6,585 nucleotides of DNA from Anaerolineales bacterium. Its GTDB lineage: Bacteria > Chloroflexota > Anaerolineae > Anaerolineales > E44-bin32. The translations under genes were made by a program, and so were the position numbers. This document shows, piece after piece, positions 1-5,551 of this stretch. Position 1 is the first letter of the stretch. Every line of letters begins with the position of its first letter. The stretch lies in the NCBI GenBank assembly GCA_030668545.1, contig DAOUTT010000133.1, forward strand, positions 1-6,585. The letters run 5' to 3'. The notes under the pieces are model-generated. The model did not search any database. It was not told where the DNA came from and saw nothing but the letters and a program-made list of their open reading frames with translations.

Positions 1-20
1 TCTAATTAGCGAAGCGCAAA

Positions 21-49
21 CCCGGGCGGTTGTAAAAAAACCGCCCGGG
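21..49 (-). terminator. GC-rich hairpin, probable terminator of the minus-strand membrane protein gene
   Basis: A perfect 11-bp inverted repeat, CCCGGGCGGTT at 21-31 and AACCGCCCGGG at 39-49, encloses a 7-base loop. It begins 16 bases beyond the stop codon of the minus-strand gene at 66-533, the expected place for a terminator. On the minus-strand transcript the longest U run lies in the loop and the stem's inner end, and only UUU follows the stem before GCGC. It is therefore a stable hairpin but not a textbook intrinsic terminator. Confidence 0.6.
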
Positions 50-65
50 CTGCTGGAGACGAGGG

Positions 66-533
66 TCAGACTTTGGGTGTGTCAGCCTCGTCGCTTTCTT
101 CGGTATCGTGCATCTGCGAGTGCCACTTATGGACAAATTCAGGGGTATCCATCTCGTTCCAATCCCGACAGGCGTACCTTCCCATCGGCCGCCACCCAGG
201 ATGGTGAGGACCCATTCGCATTGCCCCGAAGCCAAATAGCGGGAAGAATACAAACCTGGCGAGGGCGCGCAGTAGGACCATTAACAGTATGAATCCCAGA
301 AGGCCCATAAAGAAGGATGGGAAGCGATGCACAGGGAAAGGGTAGCCCTCCGCGCCACCTTCCATGTAGACTTTGTGGGATAGGGGACCACCCGCAAAGA
401 CAAACCCTTCCAGGTCGACAGCAGTTGCTACTCCGCGAGAGATGCCGATGTTGTAGAAGATCACACCAACGACCACCAACGCTGCGACCAAAAGCACTGT
501 AGCCCCTATTCCAATCCATGTATTCCTTTTCAT
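66..533 (-). CDS. small two-helix membrane protein with His/Trp-rich C-terminal tail, function unknown
   Basis: The product is 155 residues. The start at 533 (MKRNTWIGIG) is chosen over an upstream in-frame ATG at 710 because AAAAGGAG lies 7 bases before it; the 59 extra residues look like translated intergenic DNA. A hydrophobic helix spans about residues 6-27 and a second about residues 73-95, with a Gly-rich extracytoplasmic-looking segment between them. The tail has HHPGWRPMGR, then an acidic stretch with KWHSQMH and a charged end (DTEESDEAD). The two-helix layout with an aromatic/His tail and a W-H-x-x-x-H element near the end resembles small uncharacterised membrane proteins I recall from Chloroflexota. 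The His and Met residues could bind metal, but that is inference. The gene is monocistronic here, divergent from trmO, and followed by a hairpin. Confidence 0.8.
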   Translation of the reverse strand: MKRNTWIGIGATVLLVAALVVVGVIFYNIGISRGVATAVDLEGFVFAGGPLSHKVYMEGGAEGYPFPVHRFPSFFMGLLGFILLMVLLRALARFVFFPLFGFGAMRMGPHHPGWRPMGRYACRDWNEMDTPEFVHKWHSQMHDTEESDEADTPKV

Positions 534-812
534 GTTCTTTCTCCTTTTAGTGAATTTGATTTCGCATTGATTCTGCGTGAGGATTGTGAACTGAGCATGA
601 ACGGAGAATGGAGAACTCGGGGAGATCGCGGTTTCTGAGCCACGATTCAAGCTCTGTCCGTTTTGATGTCCATGAACTGCAGCGGCAGCATACCCACTCG
701 CTGGAGCCATCGCTGCGTTTCAAATAGGACGAGCAGCTTAAAACCGATAGTAGTTAACGGCTCAATCGGGTTGGCTTTTCACGTTCATCTGATACGATAA
801 AGGGGAATACTA
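534..812. other. divergent intergenic region (279 bases), expected to hold two promoters
   Basis: This stretch lies between the minus-strand membrane protein gene and the plus-strand trmO-family gene, so promoters for both should be inside it. I found no convincing -35/-10 pair. The best trmO-side candidate (TTGGCT at 771, 16-base spacer, TACGAT at 793) would place the transcript start inside the ribosome binding site, so I do not call it. The longest reading on either strand, an extension of the minus-strand gene to 710, looks non-coding. Confidence 0.5.
541..548 (-). promoter_or_regulatory. ribosome binding site deciding the start at 533
   Basis: Read on the minus strand, AAAAGGAG lies 7 bases upstream of the ATG at 533. 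It supports the 155-residue form over the longer 214-residue reading. Confidence 0.8.
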
Positions 813-1322
813 ATGAACAATGACGATTCTCAGGACTCACAAATGGATATCACGTACCAGGCGATCGGGCTTATTTGCAGTCCCTTCAAGGATTTGGAAG
901 CAATGCCCATCCAACCCGCCAGTAAAGCCAGCGGTCCGGGTAGGGTCGAGATTTTTCCCGAATATCAGGATGGCTTAAAGGATTTGGATGGGTTCTCGCA
1001 TATCATCCTGCTTTATCATATGCACGCTACTCGAGAACAAGCTCTCACCGTTACCCCTTTTCTCGATACATCCCCGCGCGGTATATTTGCGACGCGAGCG
1101 CCAACGCGACCTAATCCAATTGGCCTATCTATTGTCAAATTGATTCGTGTTGAAGGCGGCGTTCTCTATGTCGATGATCTGGATGTTCTGGACGGTACGC
1201 CGCTCCTCGATCTAAAACCGTATGTACCCGAGTTTGACCATCGACCAGAAGCTCGGATAGGTTGGCTGGAGAATGCTAAAGGGGAGGTCACAGGGAAGAC
1301 CTCAGACGATCGATTCAGGTAA
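813..1322 (+). CDS. trmO: TrmO/TsaA-family tRNA (N6-threonylcarbamoyladenosine-37) N6-methyltransferase
   Basis: The product is 169 residues. TrmO enzymes use S-adenosylmethionine to methylate t6A at position 37 of certain tRNAs, giving m6t6A in the cytoplasm. Family signatures are clear: YQAIGLICSPFKD at 15-27, a DLDGFSHIILLY segment at 57-68, GIFATRAPTRPNPIGLS at 90-106, and LDVLDGTPLLDLKPY at 123-137. The protein ends soon after this domain, so it is the short single-domain form without the C-terminal domain of the roughly 235-residue E. coli protein. The ATG at 813 has AAAGGGGA about 6 bases upstream; a later ATG at 843 lacks a good site. A membrane protein gene follows after 24 bases, suggesting co-transcription. 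Family membership is certain. The exact substrate is less so, because some TsaA-domain proteins are untested. Confidence 0.92.
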   Translation: MNNDDSQDSQMDITYQAIGLICSPFKDLEAMPIQPASKASGPGRVEIFPEYQDGLKDLDGFSHIILLYHMHATREQALTVTPFLDTSPRGIFATRAPTRPNPIGLSIVKLIRVEGGVLYVDDLDVLDGTPLLDLKPYVPEFDHRPEARIGWLENAKGEVTGKTSDDRFR

Positions 1323-1346
1323 TCTATTTTTTCAAAGGAGGCAGCT

Positions 1347-1766
1347 ATGTTGAACCAAGTGCATGACCATATCGTCAGCGAACTGAACCAGAGTAGTCGT
1401 ACAGACACGATCTTTGTGGTGACAGCCATCGCGTTCAATCTCATCGTTCTCGGGATTAATTCCGGCGTGGCCGATGCTGCATCTGGAAGAAGCGGCGATA
1501 CTGTAAACGACATCGTGTTGATCGTTTTCATTATCATGACGCTCTTGATGAATACGATCGCGATTTCAGCATTGAATCTCGGTAAGCGAACCCGTCAGAT
1601 GCTGCTCGATGGTTTGGTGACAATGTATCGCGACAATGAAGTAGAGAAGTATTATGATCCAGCGCTTATGTCGAACTACAATGCCCGATATCTGCTATTC
1701 AGCGGCGTAATTGGCACTTTGGCGCTCACCGCGATCGCAGTTCCGCTGATCATCCGCTTCCTTTAG
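1347..1766 (+). CDS. three-helix membrane protein, function unknown
   Basis: The product is 139 residues. AAAGGAGG at 1334-1341 lies 5 bases before the ATG and fixes the start. Hydrophobic helices are visible at about 21-39, 55-77 and 116-137. Between the second and third is a polar loop of about 38 residues (LGKRTRQMLLDGL, then YRDNEVEKYYDP) that is probably cytoplasmic because of its basic start. The N-terminal 20 residues are polar (MLNQVHDHIVSELNQSSRTD). No catalytic motif or named domain is recognised. It begins 24 bases after the trmO-family gene, so the two are probably co-transcribed, though no functional link is known. Confidence 0.8.
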   Translation: MLNQVHDHIVSELNQSSRTDTIFVVTAIAFNLIVLGINSGVADAASGRSGDTVNDIVLIVFIIMTLLMNTIAISALNLGKRTRQMLLDGLVTMYRDNEVEKYYDPALMSNYNARYLLFSGVIGTLALTAIAVPLIIRFL

Positions 1767-1893
1767 ACTTTCCCTGGAAGGACTTTTGGGGAAGGGATGG
1801 GCTGAATCCGCTATGGATCGGTGGCATGGATTGGGAGAGTATGATTGTTAAATTTGTGAAGTTGCCGCCGCTGATAGCGAGTGGACCGCGATA

Positions 1894-3189
1894 ATGAGAG
1901 CAAGGTTATCAAAGCTGCTCGGGCTAGCGCCGCTCATTTTGCTTCTATCCTGTGCGACACCTGTCGAGCAACAGGTTCCATCAGGCGTCTATATTCCGAC
2001 TGAGACAAAAGCCGTTCCAGCAGAAGCACTAACCCCAGAACTGACGACGGAGCCACAATCGAGTGTAGACCCCGCGGTATCCCATTCGGGTACGAGTTCA
2101 AGTAGTAAAGGAAAATCGGACCGAGTAAATAACCTGTCTTCTGAAAATGGACCACCAGCATCGTGGGGCTACTTGGCAGCGACGGTTTGGGAGGAGGAGC
2201 CGCGCCTCCCAATCCTTAATTATCACCAATTCTCGCCGGAATCCGCAAAATTTTCTACGGCTGTGAAGACCAGGCTTCCAGATTTACAAGCCCATCTCCA
2301 GAGTCTATATGATAGCGGCTACAGTCTGGTTTCCCTGGAAGGTTGGTTGAAAGGCGACCTTCATGTTCCAGAGGGTCGTCGCCCTCTGATTATCACGATG
2401 GATGACCTGTTTTATAACAACCAACTCTTGCTGACCGAGGGTGGAGACCCTGATCCAAGCACCGGGATCGGGGTTATGTGGGAGTTCTCACAGGCGCACC
2501 CAGATTTTGGGTTTCAATTAGCTCTATTCGCGACTCTGGGGGATAAGCTTTACGCGAACCCAAGCTTTCCGACATGGGAGGATAAGTTGGGGGAGGCAAT
2601 CGCCTGGGGATTTGACCATGGAGCAATTACCTACAACCATTTCTACACCCATCCACATCTAGATCAGATAGAGCCGCGTCATATTGTTTGGAACGCCAGA
2701 AAGAATGACGAATATTTACGAAGCTTATTGGAGCAGGTGGGGAGAGATGACATCATTCCTTCTCTGAGTAATATTTTCGCTCTTCCCTATAGCGTTTGGC
2801 CCACGAAGCCGATAGGAATTCAACTTCTCCTGGCCTATGAAAATCCAGAGGGGCTTCCACTACAGGCGGTTATGGAATCCGACTTTATCTCTCGAGCGAA
2901 ATTCTTGCCACCGCCTTACGCGGCTGATTTTGATCCCTGGCATATCCTCCGAATTGTTGCCGATCAGAACGCGATTGATTACCTGGCGGAAAATTCCGGG
3001 CAATTCCCAACGGCTGTTCATTGTGAGTTCGAGAATCTTGATCAGACTCGAATTGAGGATCGAGCCTTTCTGGCAGGAGAAATCAGACAAGCTCTGAAAC
3101 AAGGGAGATGCCCTGAAGGTGTTTATAGCTTAGGTGGTAAGGTCTTCACCGCTTCCTCCTCGGGCGTCCATCTAATCTTTCCAGAATAA
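1894..3189 (+). CDS. lipoprotein with NodB-like polysaccharide deacetylase domain (carbohydrate esterase family 4-like)
   Basis: The product is 431 residues. The N-terminus is a lipoprotein signal: RARLSK, a Leu-rich core and the lipobox LLSC with the lipidated Cys at 20. Residues 21 to about 100 form a Ser/Thr/Pro/Glu-rich linker that would hold the enzyme off the membrane. The domain opens with PILNYHQF (106-113). IITMDD (166-171) corresponds to the TFDD motif, with D170 the likely base and D171 a metal ligand. NHFYTHPHL (248-256) corresponds to H(S/T)xxH, with H249 and H253 as ligands and Phe at the usual Ser/Thr position. FALPYSVWP (295-303) and FDPWHILRI (346-354) fit late motifs of the family. 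It probably removes acetyl groups from an envelope or extracellular polysaccharide; the substrate cannot be told. The start lacks a strong Shine-Dalgarno site but gives a proper signal peptide, and an in-frame stop lies at 1849-1851. Confidence 0.85.
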   Translation: MRARLSKLLGLAPLILLLSCATPVEQQVPSGVYIPTETKAVPAEALTPELTTEPQSSVDPAVSHSGTSSSSKGKSDRVNNLSSENGPPASWGYLAATVWEEEPRLPILNYHQFSPESAKFSTAVKTRLPDLQAHLQSLYDSGYSLVSLEGWLKGDLHVPEGRRPLIITMDDLFYNNQLLLTEGGDPDPSTGIGVMWEFSQAHPDFGFQLALFATLGDKLYANPSFPTWEDKLGEAIAWGFDHGAITYNHFYTHPHLDQIEPRHIVWNARKNDEYLRSLLEQVGRDDIIPSLSNIFALPYSVWPTKPIGIQLLLAYENPEGLPLQAVMESDFISRAKFLPPPYAADFDPWHILRIVADQNAIDYLAENSGQFPTAVHCEFENLDQTRIEDRAFLAGEIRQALKQGRCPEGVYSLGGKVFTASSSGVHLIFPE

Positions 3190-3192
3190 GGT

Positions 3193-3201
3193 GGGGGGGG
3201 G
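3193..3201 (+). repeat. nine-G homopolymer run
   Basis: Nine consecutive G bases begin three bases after the stop codon of the deacetylase lipoprotein gene. The run is outside any called gene, so a length change would not alter a called protein. It could be a replication or sequencing hotspot. Confidence 0.9.
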
Positions 3202-3333
3202 TAAAAGCGACCGGGTAAACCAAAGCAGCTCGGGGAAAATCACAGAAGACAGCATTGCCATCTTTTTGAATCCGCCTCTGATCCTGCTCCAGATGCTTGG
3301 CGGTTTGTGCTCGTCATATTAAACTTAAGGACT

Positions 3334-3798
3334 ATGTCTGACGCCCTTGAACTCGACGCCGAGGTATTCGCCCGTATAGTTAAAAACGCTCCCCTCATTT
3401 CGATTGACCTCATCCTGCAGGATCCACAAGGCAAGATCTTCCTTGGGTGCCGCCGTAATCAACCAGCGAAAGGGAAATGGTTTGTGCCTGGTGGCAGGAT
3501 TCGCAAAGATGAACGACTCGACCAGGCGCTTCATCGCATTGTAAGGGAAGAACTGGGGGTGGAATCCATTTCATCCGCTGCGGAGTTTGTGGGTGTATTC
3601 GAGCATTTCTATGAGGACAATTTCGCTGCAGAAGCAGGTTATGGGACGCACTTTGTCGTCTTGGCGCACAAATTTCTCCTTGAGTGGCCCTTGAAGAGCC
3701 TGCCCCCTGAGCAGCATACCGAGTACCGGTGGTGGGACATCGCAGAGCTTATCAAATCGCCGGATGTTCACCCATATACAAAAGCCTACTTTTTATAA
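3334..3798 (+). CDS. gmm: GDP-mannose mannosyl hydrolase-type Nudix hydrolase
   Basis: The product is 154 residues. Gmm/NudD enzymes hydrolyse GDP-mannose (and GDP-glucose) to GDP and the free sugar, with Mg2+, in the cytoplasm. The family pattern is strong: FARIVKNAPLISIDLIL near the N-terminus, NQPAKGKWFVPGGRIRKDE (42-60), HFYEDNF (91-97), THFVVL (105-110), EQHTEYRWW (127-135) and a terminal VHPYTKAYFL. The Nudix box runs from G54 to V76. As in other Gmm proteins the first Glu of REUxEE is absent (I69), while E72 and E73 remain. H128 matches the His described as catalytic base in the E. coli enzyme. The ATG at 3334 is preferred, with AAGGA just upstream at a short 2-base spacing; an in-frame GTG at 3307 adds nine unlikely residues. 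A thioesterase gene follows after 40 bases. Confidence 0.88.
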   Translation: MSDALELDAEVFARIVKNAPLISIDLILQDPQGKIFLGCRRNQPAKGKWFVPGGRIRKDERLDQALHRIVREELGVESISSAAEFVGVFEHFYEDNFAAEAGYGTHFVVLAHKFLLEWPLKSLPPEQHTEYRWWDIAELIKSPDVHPYTKAYFL

Positions 3799-3823
3799 CC
3801 TAGTAGGATTGAAAGATCTGAAT

Positions 3824-3829
3824 GGGAGG
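3824..3829 (+). promoter_or_regulatory. ribosome binding site deciding the thioesterase start
   Basis: GGGAGG lies 9 bases before the ATG at 3839. It supports that start over the in-frame ATG at 3764, which lies inside the end of the Nudix gene. Confidence 0.7.
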
Positions 3830-3838
3830 TTTCATTTC

Positions 3839-4315
3839 ATGGCTAAGGAAGCGTTTCAGGATAACTACCCCGACGATTTAAGCTATTGCTACGGATGCGG
3901 CCGGCTTAATGAAGATGGACTTCAAATTAAGAGTTATTGGGATGGTGATGAAACCGTGGCGCAATACACTCCGCGACCTAGCCACATCGCTATCCTGGGA
4001 TATGTGTATGGTGGATTGATCGCTTCGCTGATCGACTGTCATTCAACGGGGACCGCTTCTGCCGCGGCTTATCGAGCAGAGGGACGTGAGATGGACACGG
4101 AGCCCCCGTTGCGTTTCGTGACAGCTTCGCTGCATGTGAACTATCTCCGCCCGACACCTCTTGGCGTACCCTTAGAAATTCGAGGAAAGGTGATGGAGAT
4201 CAAGGGGCGTAAAGTTATCGTCGAGTCAACCCTTTCTGCTGAGGGGAAGATTTGCGCGCAAGGTGAGGTTGTAGCTGTGCAGATGCCAGAGGATATGTTT
4301 GGTACGAAGGAATAG
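3839..4315 (+). CDS. PaaI-type hotdog-fold thioesterase
   Basis: The product is 158 residues, a normal length for single-domain hotdog thioesterases, which hydrolyse acyl-CoA or related thioesters as oligomers in the cytoplasm. The central helix motif is YVYGGLIASLIDCHSTGTAS (55-74), where YGG replaces the more usual HGG and D66 sits where an acidic residue is expected. The following strand ASLHVNYLRPTPLG (96-109) is typical of the family. CYGCG (17-21) near the N-terminus is a Cys-x-x-Cys pair seen in a subset of these proteins. The start at 3839 is set by GGGAGG. The gene is 40 bases after the Nudix gene and probably shares its transcript. The acyl substrate is unknown. Confidence 0.85.
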   Translation: MAKEAFQDNYPDDLSYCYGCGRLNEDGLQIKSYWDGDETVAQYTPRPSHIAILGYVYGGLIASLIDCHSTGTASAAAYRAEGREMDTEPPLRFVTASLHVNYLRPTPLGVPLEIRGKVMEIKGRKVIVESTLSAEGKICAQGEVVAVQMPEDMFGTKE

Positions 4316-4335
4316 GGCAGCCAGCATACTCAAAT

Positions 4336-4360
4336 GAGCCGTCTGAGTTCGCGGCTCTTT
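4336..4360 (+). terminator. hairpin followed by TTT, possible terminator after the thioesterase gene
   Basis: GAGCCG at 4336-4341 pairs with CGGCTC at 4352-4357 around a 10-base loop and is followed by TTT and then CG. It lies 20 bases after the thioesterase stop, a sensible place for the end of the Nudix-thioesterase transcript. The short U run makes it a weak call. Confidence 0.4.
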
Positions 4361-4388
4361 CGAATAATCATTAAGAGGGCACAGTTGA

Positions 4389-4427
4389 GTTCGGTCTGTT
4401 AAACTGACTCCTGAAGGTAGACTGAAC
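4389..4427. repeat. imperfect inverted repeat, 10-bp arms
   Basis: GTTCGGTCTG at 4389-4398 can pair in RNA with TAGACTGAAC at 4418-4427, using eight Watson-Crick and two G-U pairs around a 19-base loop. A competing pairing exists between CAGTT at 4382 and AACTG at 4402. A run of five T occurs about 13 bases downstream, after CCCCCG. It could be a second terminator, a leader structure for the methyltransferase gene, or an operator; the sequence does not decide. Confidence 0.45.
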
Positions 4428-4538
4428 ATTGATTCCCCCGTTTTTATTCTAGATATGTAAGCCGCTTCTAATGTGTTTTGTCGTTAGGCGAGCAATAGAA
4501 TCTACACAGAAATTTAAAAAAACTTTGGAAGGAGTTGT

Positions 4539-5303
4539 ATGGTGGGTCAGCATTACACGAAGCTCATAGCTGAATGGTATGACGATTGGCTAAAAGATCT
4601 TACGCGTGATAGAGACTACTACTCAGAGTTTTTCAGGAATTTTGATGGACAGGTTCTCGAACTGGCCTGTGGCACAGGCAGATTGCTGATACCTATTGCA
4701 GAATCCGATGTCACGATTCATGGATTGGATTCCTCACAAGATATGCTTGATATCTTAGAGAGGAAGGCCACTAAACTCAAAAGCAAGGGAATCGAATTAC
4801 ATAATCAAATAATGGAGGACTTTTCTCTTCCAACGAAATACGATGCCATCTTTGTAGCTGGCGGATCATTCCAACTACTCACTTCATCTGAAAATGCTTT
4901 GAATTCTCTGATGTGTGTCCTTAACCATCTCTCAGATAATGGTTTCTTGCTTGCGGATATCTTTATTCCTTGGGACAGCATCATCGTGCAGAAGCGTAAC
5001 GACTATCATGTCACACGGGATGTAGTTCGTCCAGACGGTAAGCGCAGCATCGTGCTTGAACGATTTGAGATTGACATACCAAAGCAAGTTAAGCGCGGCA
5101 CATACCGATATGAGTTCTACGACCAAGAGCAGCTTACTGACTGCATTACCGACGATCTGTCTATCCGTTGGTACTGGAAAGACGAGTTCTTGAGTCTTCT
5201 AACCAAAGCTGGTTTTTCAAAGATAGATGTACTAACCAAATCTCCTCTTTACGCTGACGGTTATTCCTTTGTGTTTCAGGCATTCAAGTGTGATTCGCAT
5301 TGA
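4539..5303 (+). CDS. class I SAM-dependent methyltransferase, substrate unknown
   Basis: The product is 254 residues. The Rossmann-type SAM site is clear: VLELACGTGRLL (39-50) is motif I, the acidic D64 in HGLDSSQDML (61-70) should contact the ribose, and MEDFSLPTKYDAIFVAGGSF (92-111) covers the next motifs. The C-terminal half holds the substrate-facing part: RYEFYDQEQL, IRWYWKDEFLSLLTKAGF (209-226) and a final strand YSFVFQAF. This resembles the broad 'methyltransferase domain' group that acts on small molecules; nothing identifies the substrate. GGAAGGAG lies 4 bases before the ATG. The gene is AT-richer than its neighbours (25 and 23 G+C in the 60-base blocks at 4561 and 4741, against 31 at 4141 and 30 at 5821). 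It stands alone between intergenic stretches of 223 and 248 bases, which suggests separate acquisition. Confidence 0.85.
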   Translation: MVGQHYTKLIAEWYDDWLKDLTRDRDYYSEFFRNFDGQVLELACGTGRLLIPIAESDVTIHGLDSSQDMLDILERKATKLKSKGIELHNQIMEDFSLPTKYDAIFVAGGSFQLLTSSENALNSLMCVLNHLSDNGFLLADIFIPWDSIIVQKRNDYHVTRDVVRPDGKRSIVLERFEIDIPKQVKRGTYRYEFYDQEQLTDCITDDLSIRWYWKDEFLSLLTKAGFSKIDVLTKSPLYADGYSFVFQAFKCDSH

Positions 5304-5364
5304 TGGTTGTCCGCCTGACTACACAACGAATCGGACCTGAGATTCTGCCGAGTTTATACAAGGC

Positions 5365-5393
5365 TTGATGTATTATTGAAGTTGGGTTGTTAT
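5365..5393 (+). promoter_or_regulatory. possible sigma70-type promoter upstream of the receiver-DUF3052 gene
   Basis: TTGATG at 5365-5370 and TGTTAT at 5388-5393 are separated by 17 bases, each matching four of six consensus positions. Transcription would start near 5400, leaving a leader of about 150 bases before the ATG at 5552. The rest of the 248-base gap between 5304 and 5551 shows no convincing gene. This is a weak pattern match only. Confidence 0.22.
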
Positions 5394-5470
5394 AGCGTAC
5401 TCATCCTGCTTAGATTTGCATTGGGACGTGGCTTAAGCGGATAATCGTTTGAAGTATAAAATCAACCCAA
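5382..5470. repeat. short inverted repeat upstream of the receiver-DUF3052 gene
   Basis: TTGGGTTG at 5382-5389 is matched by its reverse complement CAACCCAA at 5463-5470. One base aside, the similarity extends to AGTTGGGTTG against AGTTTGGGTTG. The arms are 73 bases apart, one of them overlapping the candidate -10 region. It may be chance, a pair of regulator sites, or the base of a leader structure. Confidence 0.35.
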
Positions 5471-5551
5471 ACTCCTCGTCATCCTTCAATATTCGTGCTG
5501 GGTTAATGCATTGGCAGAAACCTTCGCCACAGCTCTCATCGGGAGATATAT

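Noticed and set aside
534..710. Extension of the minus-strand membrane protein to an ATG at 710
   Set aside because: The extra 59 residues would precede a normal membrane-anchor start that has its own good ribosome binding site at 541-548, and they show no recognisable protein pattern.
1768..1795. CTTTCCC/GGGAAGG inverted repeat after the three-helix membrane protein gene as a terminator
   Set aside because: The stem is only seven pairs with one wobble, the loop is 14 bases, and no T run follows.
3307..3333. GTG start at 3307 for the Nudix gene
   Set aside because: There is no ribosome binding site before it, and known Gmm proteins begin close to the residues following the ATG at 3334.
4483..4489. 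GTTAGGC, identical to an integron attC core (R') site, just before the AT-rich methyltransferase gene
   Set aside because: No matching RYYYAAC core was found in the 170 bases upstream, and the region after the gene offers only GTTGGGT with an imperfect partner (GCCTGAC) and no convincing folded arms. No integrase is present. A seven-base match alone is weak.
4478..4506. TTGTCG, 17-base spacer, TCTACA as a promoter for the methyltransferase gene
   Set aside because: The -10 matches only three of six positions and the -35 four of six; this is near chance level.
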